Below, piece after piece: positions 34,585-43,267 of a DNA stretch of 64,000 nucleotides. Source of the DNA: Pantoea sp. Ap-967 (GTDB lineage: Bacteria > Pseudomonadota > Gammaproteobacteria > Pseudomonadales > Pseudomonadaceae); assembly GCF_011752565.1 (NCBI RefSeq), contig NZ_VWXK01000001.1, positions 124,001 to 188,000 on the forward strand, read 5' to 3'. The position numbers and the translations under genes were made by a program. The notes beneath the pieces are model-generated. The model was not told where the DNA came from and searched no databases. It was given only the letters and a program-made list of their open reading frames with translations. The first letter of the stretch is position 1, and every line of letters begins with the position of its first letter.

Positions 34585-35562
34585 TCAAGGGGTGGCGGTG
34601 CCGCTGATGACTGCGGCGAACGGAACCTGCTTGCGGTCGAACACGCGCTTCCAGTTGGCTGCCGAGGCGTACTGGGCGGCGGTCGGGCTCAGGTTGCGGT
34701 TCTCGCTGCCCTGCCAGCTGAAGCCAGCCGGCTGCAGGATGTAGGTCTTGCGCTCCCACAGCACCTCGGCACCACCACCGTTGCCGCCATCGGCCTTGCG
34801 CTGCATCTCGACCGGCATGTGCGGGTCGCCCTCGCCGTAGCCGAAGGCGCCTTGGCCGAAGAACAGCGAGAGGAACTGGCCTGGCGCGTAGGTCAGGGCG
34901 TCATCCATGAACACCGGCTTGCCCAGGTAGGTGGCCAGGATGATCTTGCCCTGCGAGTCGCGCAGGTACTCGATCATGTCCTGCTTGACCATCTGGTTCA
35001 TGACGACCGAGTGCACACCGATGGCCCCGAACATGTCGGCAGCGTCGCCGGCGGTGAAGGCGGCATCCTGGAAGGCGTTCGCACTGATCGAGGCGCCGGC
35101 ATCCTTCACCATGTCGCCGCCGTTCTGGGCGATGTTCGCCGCGATGATGCCGCGACCAGCACCCATCAGGTAACGCTGCCACTGGCGGGTCCAGTAGGTG
35201 CCGAAGCGGTTGCGGATGTGCTGCATCGGCTCGGAGTTGGCCAGCTCAGCAGTGAGGTCGGAGACGCCGTAGCCTTTGTTGAGGTACAGGGTCCGGGCGC
35301 GCATGCTGCCCTGCTCGGCCTTGCCTACGGCGCCCAGGTCGTCTGGGTCATCGTTGGAGATGTTCGGCGCCTCGTCGGCGTCGAGATCCTGCCAGTAGCT
35401 GATTTCGGAGGTGCCCTGGCCGTTCTTGGCGATGTTGTCCAGGGTGGCCGAGCGGGTGATGATGCCCGACTCGTAGACGGCGGTCTTCTCGGGAGAATTC
35501 ACCGGCTCCAGAGTGCCGTAGTAGTCGGAAACGAAGATGTCCGACAGTTGGGTAGATGCCAT
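34585..35562 (-). CDS. Major capsid protein
   Basis: 325 residues. MASTQLSDIFVSDYYGTLEP with internal DLDADEAPNI, YGVSDLTAELANSEP and the helix IRNRFGTYWTRQWQRYLMG are features of the HK97-fold coat family that goes with a separate scaffold gene. Product of high-level late expression; scaffold lies directly upstream (3-base gap). Confidence 0.88.
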   Translation of the reverse strand: MASTQLSDIFVSDYYGTLEPVNSPEKTAVYESGIITRSATLDNIAKNGQGTSEISYWQDLDADEAPNISNDDPDDLGAVGKAEQGSMRARTLYLNKGYGVSDLTAELANSEPMQHIRNRFGTYWTRQWQRYLMGAGRGIIAANIAQNGGDMVKDAGASISANAFQDAAFTAGDAADMFGAIGVHSVVMNQMVKQDMIEYLRDSQGKIILATYLGKPVFMDDALTYAPGQFLSLFFGQGAFGYGEGDPHMPVEMQRKADGGNGGGAEVLWERKTYILQPAGFSWQGSENRNLSPTAAQYASAANWKRVFDRKQVPFAAVISGTATP

Positions 35563-35565
35563 GGG

Positions 35566-36339
35566 TTAGGTTCCTCGGGTGGCTTGGAGTTTTTTGTACG
35601 CATCGGGATTGTCACGAGCGATCGCAGCGCGCTCCTGCTCCGTGTACTCGCCCCATTTCTTCGTGGCCTTGCCACCGTTGTCGCCGGTCTGCCCGGCCCC
35701 CTGAGCCCTTGGCCACAGGTGGGTAGCGGTTTCGCGCAGCGATTCCGCCCATTCAAGGGGAGACAGCGGGGTGCTGCCGTCCTTCCCGTACACGACTTCG
35801 CCGGCACGGTTAGTGGCAACGGGCTCGCCGTCTTCGCCCAGTTTGAAGGTGCCGCGAGCGCGGAGGATGATGTCCTCGGCAGCCTCGGGCAGCGCGCCGG
35901 CCTTGATGGCAGCAGCGCGGATGGAGTCAGCCAGTACCTTGTCGCTGTACTTGGCAGCGAAGGCTTCGGCCTTGTCGGCGCGCTCGTTAGCAGCCTTTAC
36001 CTGCTTGTCCAGGTCGGTGCGCAGGCGCTCGGTGCGGCGGCTGATGACCTCGTCCAGCTTGCCCTCGGCGATCAGCTTGGTTTCTTCGTCCTGGCCGGCC
36101 TTGACCAGCAGGCCCTTGACCGCCTCGATATCCAGGCCTTCGAACTTGCCCTTGAGGCCGTCCAGCTCGCTCTTGATGGTCTTATTGGAGTCGATCAACT
36201 CCCGGTTCTTGGACTTGAGGCCCGAAACCTCGCCGTCCAGGAATTTCTGTACCTCGCCGCCCAGCGCGGCCTTCAGCGCAGCGGTTTGGGTTTCGTCGAG
36301 GGTGAGGCCGTGGGCGGCCGGGTCGAAGTCAAAAGGCAT
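35566..36339 (-). CDS. Capsid scaffold protein
   Basis: 257 residues, highly charged coiled coil (FLDGEVSGLKSKNRELIDSN; LRTDLDKQVKAANERADKAE) with an Arg/Lys-rich C-terminal part, the layout of phage scaffolds that are lost from the procapsid. Confidence 0.85.
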   Translation of the reverse strand: MPFDFDPAAHGLTLDETQTAALKAALGGEVQKFLDGEVSGLKSKNRELIDSNKTIKSELDGLKGKFEGLDIEAVKGLLVKAGQDEETKLIAEGKLDEVISRRTERLRTDLDKQVKAANERADKAEAFAAKYSDKVLADSIRAAAIKAGALPEAAEDIILRARGTFKLGEDGEPVATNRAGEVVYGKDGSTPLSPLEWAESLRETATHLWPRAQGAGQTGDNGGKATKKWGEYTEQERAAIARDNPDAYKKLQATRGT

Positions 36340-36382
36340 GTGGCTATCCCCTGGGGATTTGATGGGCCCGCCTGGCGGGCAT

Positions 36383-36409
36383 AAAAAAACCCGGCGCTTG
36401 GCCGGGTTC
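36383..36409 (-). terminator. Terminator of the cargo gene at 36420
   Basis: AACCCGGC / GCCGGGTT stem with seven T following on the minus strand, 10 bases past the stop. Confidence 0.85.
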
Positions 36410-36419
36410 AGAATGAGAC

Positions 36420-36884
36420 TTATCGCTTGGGTATTCGCTCGGAGTCGGGAACGAGCTGATTCACCCGTTTGAGCATCGACATGAGCCCTCCATGCAGGCC
36501 TGTCTTGGTGGCTTTCCGACGAGCCAACTGCTCTTTAATCAAATGCCCAGGCCCGTTGTAGATCTCTTCGAATGTACCGTCGCGATTCATGCGAATGCCG
36601 AGGTAGTAGTCAGGAACGTGATGGACCGGGAACGTGAGACTTGTCCCGAACGTCGTTTTGATCTGGACATTGCGTCCGTCCTCAGTGACCGCATCGTGAT
36701 GCCTGGTCAGGCCTTCATTCAGAGTCAGGCAGTAGGCCAGACTTGCCACGACCTCACCGATGTCTCCGACTAGACGCCCATCAGGGGTAAAAGGCTTACC
36801 CGGATAGGCCTCTTGAAGCATCGAGACGGCGGTGAAAAGCCCTTTCAGGGCTCCTTCGATCTTCGATTGGATGGCTTGGTCCAT
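36420..36884 (-). CDS. Restriction-nuclease-like cargo protein (DUF6998-like)
   Basis: 154 residues. VGDIGEVVASLAYCLTLNEG, then HHDAVTEDGRNVQIKTTFG give the order E, D, Q-x-K of a minimal PD-(D/E)XK fold. The same arrangement is seen in small restriction-endonuclease-like proteins annotated DUF6998. It stands between scaffold and head-morphogenesis genes with its own terminator. Whether it cuts DNA is not known; a defence or exclusion role is a guess. Confidence 0.55.
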   Translation of the reverse strand: MDQAIQSKIEGALKGLFTAVSMLQEAYPGKPFTPDGRLVGDIGEVVASLAYCLTLNEGLTRHHDAVTEDGRNVQIKTTFGTSLTFPVHHVPDYYLGIRMNRDGTFEEIYNGPGHLIKEQLARRKATKTGLHGGLMSMLKRVNQLVPDSERIPKR

Positions 36885-36916
36885 GTTGGCTCCTTGAGTA
36901 GAGCCAAGATGCTAAC

Positions 36917-38008
36917 TTAGATTCCCGCCCTGTCGAACGCCAACGGCTCCAGCTCCTTGAGCTGGTCCAGCGTCAGCGGCTTGAAGTTCTTGTCCAGTTG
37001 CAGGGAGGCGAAACGCTCGGCAGACAGCCCGCCATCGCGGAACAGCTTACCGCGCACCGGGCCTAGCGCGGCGTCCTGGAAGGCCGCTGGCTGCGTTTTC
37101 AGCCACTGGTAGTAGCTGAGGCTTGCCGACACCTGCCCGCCGCCATCAGCGCCCACAGCTGCCCTCGTGGCGCCTTCCCCGAACAGCGCCGACAATCTGG
37201 TGATCGGCGTGATGGTGGTTCGGCAGTGGATGTGGAACGGTGGCACCGGCCCCTTGCCTACCTCGAACTCGCGGCCATCCAGGCTACGGCACTGCACGCT
37301 GGTTTTCCGGTCCAGGGTGGCGACGATGCGATAGCCCGGCACCACCTCGGCGTTCGCCTTGAGGGTTTCCATGCGCGCGGTGGTGGCCACGTGCTGCACC
37401 GCGGTTTGAACGACCGCTCGAGCGCTCCGGTTCGTGACCGCCAGCACGCCGTCGGTGAAGTTCTGCGCCGCAGTGCCGCGAATGGCCTGGGTGATCTCAG
37501 CGTTGGTCTGGCCCTGCACCACCCCCATCCGGATGGCGTTGGTTACCCGGTCCGACTCGGTGCGCGTCCAGCCGCTCAGGAAGGGCTTCAGCAGCTTGCC
37601 GCCATCGACGCCAGCCACCTGCAGGGGCTGCGTGTTGATCGCAGCCCTGAGCAGCGAGTCTGCCGGCATGACCGCATCGATCAGCAGCGCCTTGGCCAGG
37701 CTGCGGCCTTCGAACGCTGCCTCGTACTGCGCGATGTCAACCAGGTCGGACTGCATCCGGTCGCTGAAGGCCTTGTAGATCTCCAGCAGCTTGCCGCCCA
37801 CCCGCCTCAGGAACTCCTCCAGCCGACTTCGGCCGTAGGTCGTCAGCTCCTTGCGGGTGAGCTGGTCACGCACGTGGCTGTCAGCTCGGCGCAGGTAGGT
37901 CTCGAACTTCTGGACCTCGCCAGCCTTCAGCCGCTCAAGCAGCACCGAGTGGCGGCTTACCTGCTCCAGCAGCTTCTCGTCCGCTGCCTGCTCCGGTTTC
38001 TTCGCCAT
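36917..38008 (-). CDS. Head morphogenesis protein (Mu gpF / SPP1 gp7 type)
   Basis: 363 residues. The hallmark in the C-terminal part is TSVQCRSLDGREF followed by VPPFHIHCRTTITPI. Minor head proteins of this class bind the portal and are packaged or needed for DNA ejection. Starts inside the portal gene end (74-base overlap). Confidence 0.9.
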   Translation of the reverse strand: MAKKPEQAADEKLLEQVSRHSVLLERLKAGEVQKFETYLRRADSHVRDQLTRKELTTYGRSRLEEFLRRVGGKLLEIYKAFSDRMQSDLVDIAQYEAAFEGRSLAKALLIDAVMPADSLLRAAINTQPLQVAGVDGGKLLKPFLSGWTRTESDRVTNAIRMGVVQGQTNAEITQAIRGTAAQNFTDGVLAVTNRSARAVVQTAVQHVATTARMETLKANAEVVPGYRIVATLDRKTSVQCRSLDGREFEVGKGPVPPFHIHCRTTITPITRLSALFGEGATRAAVGADGGGQVSASLSYYQWLKTQPAAFQDAALGPVRGKLFRDGGLSAERFASLQLDKNFKPLTLDQLKELEPLAFDRAGI

Positions 38009-39386
38009 CGTCTTTGTCCAGGTCTATGCCGGTGCTGTCTCGGTCGTCGCCGATCAGCTCGGCCTCTTCGTCGTAGGGGCGCTCGGGCAGCTTGCCGGTG
38101 GTGAGGTACTGCCAGTAGGTTTCGGCGCTGATGGTGCCGGCCATGACACTCTTCTGCAGCTCAGCCAGCACCTGGGCATCCACCTCGGGGATCACGAACT
38201 CCGGCTTGACCGTGAAGACCACCTCGTCCGGGTTGAAGCCGGTCCACTCTGCGGCGTACCGCAGGGCCTGCTCGATGGCCTCAGCCGCGGTGATGACGAT
38301 GCTGTGCAGCGTGGCGTGCTGGTCGTTCTGCCGAGTCTTGCGGGCCTCGCCCGACTCGGTGCCCGAAACGTCCATGACCTTGGCGCCGGCTTCGAGCGCA
38401 GCGTTTTTCTGATCTTCCATCGCGGTGCGAACGGCCTGGATGCCGGCGCCCTGGAACTCCAGGTAGCCACACTGGCCTTTCGGCCCGAGATCCCAAGCCG
38501 CAGACGGCCCGGTCACGCTGAGCTCCACGCTCTCATCCAGACCGGAAACCCACGGCTGCGGGTGGCTGGTCTGGTGCAGCGCGGTGAAGTAGTCGGCGCT
38601 GAGCTGGTACGACTTCAGCGCGGCCCGGGCCATGGTCAGCAGCGGGATTTCGTCCACGTCGGGCGAGTTGTCGGTGGAGCCGCAGTAGATGACCGGGATG
38701 TAGTCCAGACCACGCACCAGGTTGTTGCTGCCGTCGACGGTGCCCAGCGGGCGGTCATCCTCGATCAGCTCACCGGCCTCGTTGCGCACGCCCGTGCGGC
38801 AGACCGCGCCGTCCATGTAGAACTCGCGGTACACCGTCTCGCATTCGTGGCTGTAACGGTCCTGCTCCTTGCGCCTGAACTCGCGGAACACCGACAGCAC
38901 CAGGTCCTGCCGGCCGCCTTGGTCGGCAGTGTCCCAGTTGATGGCATTGCGCACCGCGTAGGTGGCGAAGTACGGCTGGCCCTGGTCATCGATGTTGACC
39001 ACCAGCGGCACCCGGCCATGGGAAATGGCCTGGCGCACGATCCGCAGGAACAGCTGGGTCAGGCCGAAGCCGTCAGCCGTGGCATTGTCCTCCAGGTCCT
39101 TCAGCCCCGAGGGTAGCTTCACCTCAGGGATCAGCCGGGATACCAGCCCCATCATCGAGCGCAGCGAATCTCGCACCCAGTGCTCGTACTGGGCCCGGTC
39201 GGTGTAGTTCCGGTAAAGGTAGGCATTGCCCGCTCCGTCCAGCTTCTCAGCTTCGGTCATGCCGCTGGGCTTGGGCAGGTTGCGCGGGCTGCGCTTGATG
39301 GCGCCCTCGCCCTCCAAGGCGTCGTCCATCATCCGCCACTCTTCGATGTGAGCGTCGTAGTCTGGGTTGGTGGATTGAACAGGCAT
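37935..39386 (-). CDS. Portal protein (DUF4055)
   Basis: 483 residues. Opens MPVQSTNPDYDAHIEEWRMM and continues YLYRNYTDRAQYEHWV, the portal DUF4055 start; TGFNPDEVVFTVKPEF lies in the stem/wing region. A Gly/Ala-rich acidic tail closes the chain. Twelve copies form the DNA entry ring. Upstream terminase gene overlaps by one base. Confidence 0.9.
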   Translation of the reverse strand: MPVQSTNPDYDAHIEEWRMMDDALEGEGAIKRSPRNLPKPSGMTEAEKLDGAGNAYLYRNYTDRAQYEHWVRDSLRSMMGLVSRLIPEVKLPSGLKDLEDNATADGFGLTQLFLRIVRQAISHGRVPLVVNIDDQGQPYFATYAVRNAINWDTADQGGRQDLVLSVFREFRRKEQDRYSHECETVYREFYMDGAVCRTGVRNEAGELIEDDRPLGTVDGSNNLVRGLDYIPVIYCGSTDNSPDVDEIPLLTMARAALKSYQLSADYFTALHQTSHPQPWVSGLDESVELSVTGPSAAWDLGPKGQCGYLEFQGAGIQAVRTAMEDQKNAALEAGAKVMDVSGTESGEARKTRQNDQHATLHSIVITAAEAIEQALRYAAEWTGFNPDEVVFTVKPEFVIPEVDAQVLAELQKSVMAGTISAETYWQYLTTGKLPERPYDEEAELIGDDRDSTGIDLDKDDGEETGAGSGREAAGAGKPPLGAA

Positions 39387-40876
39387 TACGCCAAACCTCC
39401 GATGCGGCGGACACCGCCTGTGCGTTTACGTCGCGCCATGGCAACGGCGAAATAGCGGAACCCGTCAGCCGGGTGGGATGACCAGTCATGGAGCGGCTTG
39501 TCCTTCCAGCACCCGCGCTTGTCGTCCCACTCCTTGCGATAGCTCTCCAGGGCGGTGATACCCTCGCTGCACTTGGCTTCGTCGAAGGCGCAGTTGGGCA
39601 GGATTTCCCGCGCCTGCTCAATGCCCTCGTCCACGCCGAGCTTCGGGACCACCTGGAAGGTCATGCGGTACTTCTCTCCGTCGATCTCGTAGCCCTCTCG
39701 GGCGAGTTCGCGCCGGGTCTTGCCGTCGCTACCAAATTCCCGGTTGTCGATGTCGTGGGGGCCCCAGTGCTCGCCGTACTCGTAGCCGCGATCCTTCAGC
39801 ACCTTCATGTAGTGCCTCAGGCCCTCGCCGCTGTTCTGGTAGAAGTCGACGACGTGGTATTCCTCGCCGACGATCCGGACAAACCAGATTGCCGTGGAGT
39901 CGCCCACGCCGATGTCCCAGAAGGTGTGCACCGGCAGGTGGCTGTTGTCGGGCAGTTTGCCGATGCGCTGGGCGGCGTAGAGCTTGGTGAACTGCTTGGC
40001 GTAGTAGGCGCCCTCGATCGTCTGCTGGAATGCCTCGGCAGGTATCGACGGGTACTCCCGCTTCATGTCGTCGCCAAGGGTCTTTTCCTTGGCGGCGTAC
40101 CAGGCGCGCTGTCCTGGGTTGGTGACGATCCCGTGTTTGGCGGCCAGGTCATCGAAGTACTTGGCCAGCCGGTCCGGAATGACGACATCTGTCGGGTCCA
40201 GCCAGTAGAGCGGATTCCGCCACCAGCTGAAGAAGAAGAACTTCCAGTCCAACAGGCCCAGGGGCACGCCGGCCAGCTGCTGCTTCTCAGCAGACTGGCT
40301 GTATTCGAAGAAGTACCCGGCCCTGCCCTCGGCAGTTGATTCAATGGTGACGAAGCACTCGGCGGCCACAGCCTCGAATGCACCTGTGACGATCTCCCGC
40401 GCCTTGTGCGGGAACTTGGCGCAGATCTTCCCGAACTCGGAAACGTGCAGGTAGCGCAGCGTGCCGCCCCGGAAGGACGTGGACACGTAGAGCGACCCGC
40501 CCTTGCTGAATACCAGCTCGCCCGCGGCGTCGTTGCTCGCCGGATTGGCTGCCTTGATCTCCATGGGCAAGTGATCGTAGGCGTACTTCACCTTCTCCCG
40601 GAACAAGCGTTTGGCGTCGTTCAGGGTGTGGGCGATCAGGGCGCACTTGGCGGCCTCGAACAGCGCGGCGTCCAGCTGGACGATGCAGACCAGTGTGGTG
40701 AAACCCAGCTGCCTGGCCTTGAGGATGATGTTGCGGGTGTGCATCCCCTGGAAGTAATCGACCTGCTCCTGCGTCATCCGGAAGCGGACCTTCTTGCCCT
40801 GCTTGTCCGTGATGAAGTACAGGTTGTTCAGCCGCCAGAACCGGTCCCGGAGCAGTTTCATGTGCTCGGGCTTCAT
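39386..40876 (-). CDS. Terminase large subunit
   Basis: 496 residues. NIILKARQLGFTTLVC is the Walker-A-like motif of phage terminases, LRYLHVSEFGKI the Walker-B region, FVTIESTAEG the coupling motif. The nuclease half has FWDIGVGDSTAIW and ends with SSHPADGFRYFAVAMARR. It drives DNA into the procapsid and cuts it. Confidence 0.93.
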   Translation of the reverse strand: MKPEHMKLLRDRFWRLNNLYFITDKQGKKVRFRMTQEQVDYFQGMHTRNIILKARQLGFTTLVCIVQLDAALFEAAKCALIAHTLNDAKRLFREKVKYAYDHLPMEIKAANPASNDAAGELVFSKGGSLYVSTSFRGGTLRYLHVSEFGKICAKFPHKAREIVTGAFEAVAAECFVTIESTAEGRAGYFFEYSQSAEKQQLAGVPLGLLDWKFFFFSWWRNPLYWLDPTDVVIPDRLAKYFDDLAAKHGIVTNPGQRAWYAAKEKTLGDDMKREYPSIPAEAFQQTIEGAYYAKQFTKLYAAQRIGKLPDNSHLPVHTFWDIGVGDSTAIWFVRIVGEEYHVVDFYQNSGEGLRHYMKVLKDRGYEYGEHWGPHDIDNREFGSDGKTRRELAREGYEIDGEKYRMTFQVVPKLGVDEGIEQAREILPNCAFDEAKCSEGITALESYRKEWDDKRGCWKDKPLHDWSSHPADGFRYFAVAMARRKRTGGVRRIGGLA

Positions 40877-40878
40877 GG

Positions 40879-41478
40879 TCAGGCATCCTTCGATAGTTCA
40901 TCCATCAGCTGCGACAGCTCGTCAGCGTCTTTCGACTGCTCCTTGTCGTCCAGGCCGAATGCGGTGCGCTCAAGCACCTGCAGGTTCTTCATGGCCGACG
41001 ACAGCTGGAAAAGGGTCTTGGCGTTGCTGGGCAGCGCCACGGCAGCGAGCATCGAGCTGCGGCGGAAGCCACTCTCATCGTCGGCCGTCTCGCGCTCAAT
41101 CTCGTCTTCGATGTCCTCGCGGCGCTTGATGGTGGTGAGCAAGTCATCCATCAGCAGGTTCGCAAGGTTCGCGGCTTTGCGAATGTCGCGGCGATGGCTG
41201 CGAACAACCGTCGCGCCCTCTTCTGCCGCCTCTTCGATGATCTCTGCGTCCCGCTCAGGGTTCGCGCATTGGTCTTCGCGAACCTCACCGCGAACCAGCT
41301 TGTTGCGAACCTCTTTACGGACCTGCTCGGAAAGATCCCGCTCCCAGCCTAAAGCTTTGGCCTTCTTCCTGATCGCGGTGTCGCTCACCCCGTTACGGTC
41401 AGCGATGGTACGGATGGAAAGCGCCCCGGCCCGGAAGGCTCGCTCAATGGCCTCCCAATCGGGTTGCTTTGCGGTCAT
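40879..41478 (-). CDS. Terminase small subunit
   Basis: 199 residues. A helix-turn-helix at residues 15-40 (LSIRTIADRNGVSDTAIRKK) would bind the packaging site; charged helices follow. Two bases separate it from the large subunit. Confidence 0.85.
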   Translation of the reverse strand: MTAKQPDWEAIERAFRAGALSIRTIADRNGVSDTAIRKKAKALGWERDLSEQVRKEVRNKLVRGEVREDQCANPERDAEIIEEAAEEGATVVRSHRRDIRKAANLANLLMDDLLTTIKRREDIEDEIERETADDESGFRRSSMLAAVALPSNAKTLFQLSSAMKNLQVLERTAFGLDDKEQSKDADELSQLMDELSKDA

Positions 41479-41552
41479 AGATATTCTGCTTCTTGAAGTG
41501 GTGGCGGATTGCCGGTATTGGTGAGCGACCTAAATTCAGATAGGCCCCACAC

Positions 41553-41981
41553 ATGAGCGAATCAAACATTGATCTTTTCGACAAAATCACGGGACTGATT
41601 TTTTCGAAGCTGTATCAGACCTTTCCTGTTACTGGAACACTGAACGTGATGTCCTTCATGGAGGCGTTCCCGGGCGAGGTTGATCGCCCCGGGGAGTTTT
41701 TTTCAGCCACGCTGAAGTGGCTCATAACCTCAGGCTATATGATGGGCGAACCCGATTCCAAACACGCCTACACCTTCAATAAATGCACACTGACGGCGAA
41801 GGGGCTTGAAGTGCTGAAGGCCGTCCCCGATAGCATCACCGGCAAAACGCTCGGCGCTCAACTGCAGGATGCCGCGAAGAGTGGGATGCTTGACTCTGTG
41901 AGATCCCTGACCGGAAAGGCTTTAAGCGCCGGCGCATCCATGACGTTCTCTGCTGCCTCAGCCTGGATAGCAAATACTTAG
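41553..41981 (+). CDS. Hypothetical cargo protein, winged-helix-like
   Basis: 142 residues on the opposite strand. FSATLKWLITSGYMMGEPDS followed by CTLTAKGLEVLKAVPD looks like a winged-helix fold of phage or chromosomal regulators; the last 40 residues are Ala/Ser-rich. Its end overlaps the converging anti-defence gene by 4 bases. Confidence 0.6.
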   Translation: MSESNIDLFDKITGLIFSKLYQTFPVTGTLNVMSFMEAFPGEVDRPGEFFSATLKWLITSGYMMGEPDSKHAYTFNKCTLTAKGLEVLKAVPDSITGKTLGAQLQDAAKSGMLDSVRSLTGKALSAGASMTFSAASAWIANT

Positions 41982-42205
41982 AATGGATCGGCTGGGTTGG
42001 CAATCGAGCGCACGAACCACATGAAGCCCTGCTGCAGGTTGGTCTTGGCAAGGGCCAGGGTGCGCTGGTCCACGCCTTCGATCTGGCCGATCTGCTTGAA
42101 CAGATCGCCGGCGTCGGCTTCCAGGGCCTTGATCGAGTTCATGCCGTCGATCTCGCTCTGGGTGAGGTCGCGGTAGCCGGTGATCTTCTTGTGCTGGTTG
42201 TCCAT
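41978..42205 (-). CDS. Acb2/Tad1-like cyclic-nucleotide sponge (anti-CBASS/anti-Thoeris)
   Basis: 75 residues. KITGYRDLTQSEIDGMNSIK at the start, then VDQRTLALAKTNLQQGFMWF and VRSIANPADPF reproduce the order of the Acb2/Tad1 family: GYR-LS-E-I-D-MN-IK, R--A-ai--T-LQ-GFM-LvRaIa-P. Acb2 proteins are hexamers that trap the cyclic nucleotides made by CBASS (and in some cases Thoeris signals) and so keep the host effector silent. Its place in the late region next to lysis-like membrane genes matches other Pseudomonas phages. Confidence 0.75.
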   Translation of the reverse strand: MDNQHKKITGYRDLTQSEIDGMNSIKALEADAGDLFKQIGQIEGVDQRTLALAKTNLQQGFMWFVRSIANPADPF

Positions 42206-42261
42206 GGGTGATCCTCAGGTTGTCGCGCCACAAAACGGCGCCTACTTGGAATGTGGCGCGA

Positions 42262-42579
42262 CTACGGCGATACCCGATTGAGGGCCTCATCTGCCTTGTC
42301 TGCGGCCTGGGTGGCTGTCGTCGCTGCCTTCGATGCCTTGGTCGCGGCGCTCTCGGTCTTCCGGGTCAGCTCATCCAGGCGCTTGTCGCGCTCGGTCATG
42401 GCGGCATCGTAGGCTTCGCGGATCTGGGTCACCTGGTTGGCCTGGGTGCTGGCCATGGCCCAGTAGGCCGACTGCCAGCCCAGCACCGCGCCGCCGGCCA
42501 CCAGCAGCGCAGCGATGATCCAGACCTCTGCCCGGCGCCACCAGCGGCGGGCGATGAATTCAAGTGCGCATCTGTCCAT
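42262..42579 (-). CDS. Membrane-anchored coiled-coil protein, possible lysis factor
   Basis: 105 residues from ATG 42579, coupled to the previous stop (TGATG). One membrane helix (EVWIIAALLVAGGAVLGW) after a short basic start, then an Ala/Thr/Lys coiled coil. Topology is spanin-like, but a convincing Rz/Rz1 pair exists at 12 kb, so a holin partner or tail-exit role is equally possible. Confidence 0.6.
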   Translation of the reverse strand: MDRCALEFIARRWWRRAEVWIIAALLVAGGAVLGWQSAYWAMASTQANQVTQIREAYDAAMTERDKRLDELTRKTESAATKASKAATTATQAADKADEALNRVSP

Positions 42580-42950
42580 CACGATGTACCTCCGAGCTTG
42601 GTGCGCAGGCGGGCGATCTCGTCGCTCTGCAGCGCAACCCGCTCTGTCAGGCTGGCGACCTGGCTGGTCAGGGCTTCGATCTTCCCTTCCATGCGGCCAA
42701 CAGTGGCTGCGAGGTCGTTCCGCTCCTTGGCGAACTGGTCGGCGCGGGCCTCGGCTTCTTTCCGGGCCTCGCGCTCGATGTCCAGCAGTTCATTCAGGCG
42801 GCGGACGACGCCGATGTCGGCGGTGTCCATCGCCCTGTCAGTGGCATCCCGTGACAGCCACTTGCGCAGCCACAGAAAACCACCCAGCAATACAGTGCCC
42901 GTTCCGCCCAGCCAGGTGGCTGTGCCTGGGCCGAGGTCGGTCGGGTCCAT
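42579..42950 (-). CDS. Membrane-anchored coiled-coil protein, holin candidate
   Basis: 123 residues from ATG 42950 (TTGAGAGAAATT upstream). A helix with a Gly-rich part (LGGTGTVLLGGFLWLRKWL) is followed by a long heptad-like coil (AEARADQFAKERNDL). First gene after the HicAB cargo in the leftward late unit. Holin or structural accessory, not decided. Confidence 0.6.
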   Translation of the reverse strand: MDPTDLGPGTATWLGGTGTVLLGGFLWLRKWLSRDATDRAMDTADIGVVRRLNELLDIEREARKEAEARADQFAKERNDLAATVGRMEGKIEALTSQVASLTERVALQSDEIARLRTKLGGTS

Positions 42951-42969
42951 AATTTCTCTCAAGAAAGTG

Positions 42970-43008
42970 AACATAAGTGTTTACACTGAACACTTATGTT
43001 TATATAAT
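42970..43008 (+). promoter_or_regulatory. HicAB promoter with overlapping operator
   Basis: TTTACA (42980-42985), 17 bases, TATAAT (43003-43008): a near-consensus sigma-70 promoter. A perfect 12-bp inverted repeat (AACATAAGTGTT, 42970-42981; AACACTTATGTT, 42989-43000; 7-base centre) covers its -35 box, as expected for the HicB autorepressor site. Confidence 0.85.
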
Positions 43009-43036
43009 TACCCCATCAACACACAACGGAGGGTTG

Positions 43037-43219
43037 ATGAAGTACAGCGAGTTCAGGAGATGGTTGGAGGCCCAAGGGGTCGAGTTCTCGAAGTCAGCCA
43101 ACGGCAGCCACTTCAAGATTCGCTACAAGGACCGCCAGACGATCTTCCCGAGCCACGGATCCAAGGAAATTGGTGAAGGACTCAGGAAGGAAATCATCAA
43201 GCAACTGGGCCTCAAATGA
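43037..43219 (+). CDS. hicA: HicA-type mRNA interferase toxin
   Basis: 60 residues from ATG 43037, with GGAGG 6 bases upstream; the frame is open further but begins in the operator. The double-stranded-RNA-binding-like fold is recognised by MKYSEFRRWLEAQGVEF and by the catalytic His in NGSHFKIRYKDR, followed by FPSHGSKEIGEGL. HicA cleaves mRNA in stressed or plasmid/prophage-free cells. Confidence 0.92.
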   Translation: MKYSEFRRWLEAQGVEFSKSANGSHFKIRYKDRQTIFPSHGSKEIGEGLRKEIIKQLGLK

Positions 43220-43267
43220 GGCCCCACCACCCTGAACAGACGTCCAGTCAGCCCCAAGAGAGGAAAC

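Noticed and set aside
34579..36384. 601-codon plus-strand frame opposite capsid and scaffold genes
   Set aside because: Third-position GC bias of the true genes creates long antisense frames; the minus-strand proteins are recognisable, this one is not.
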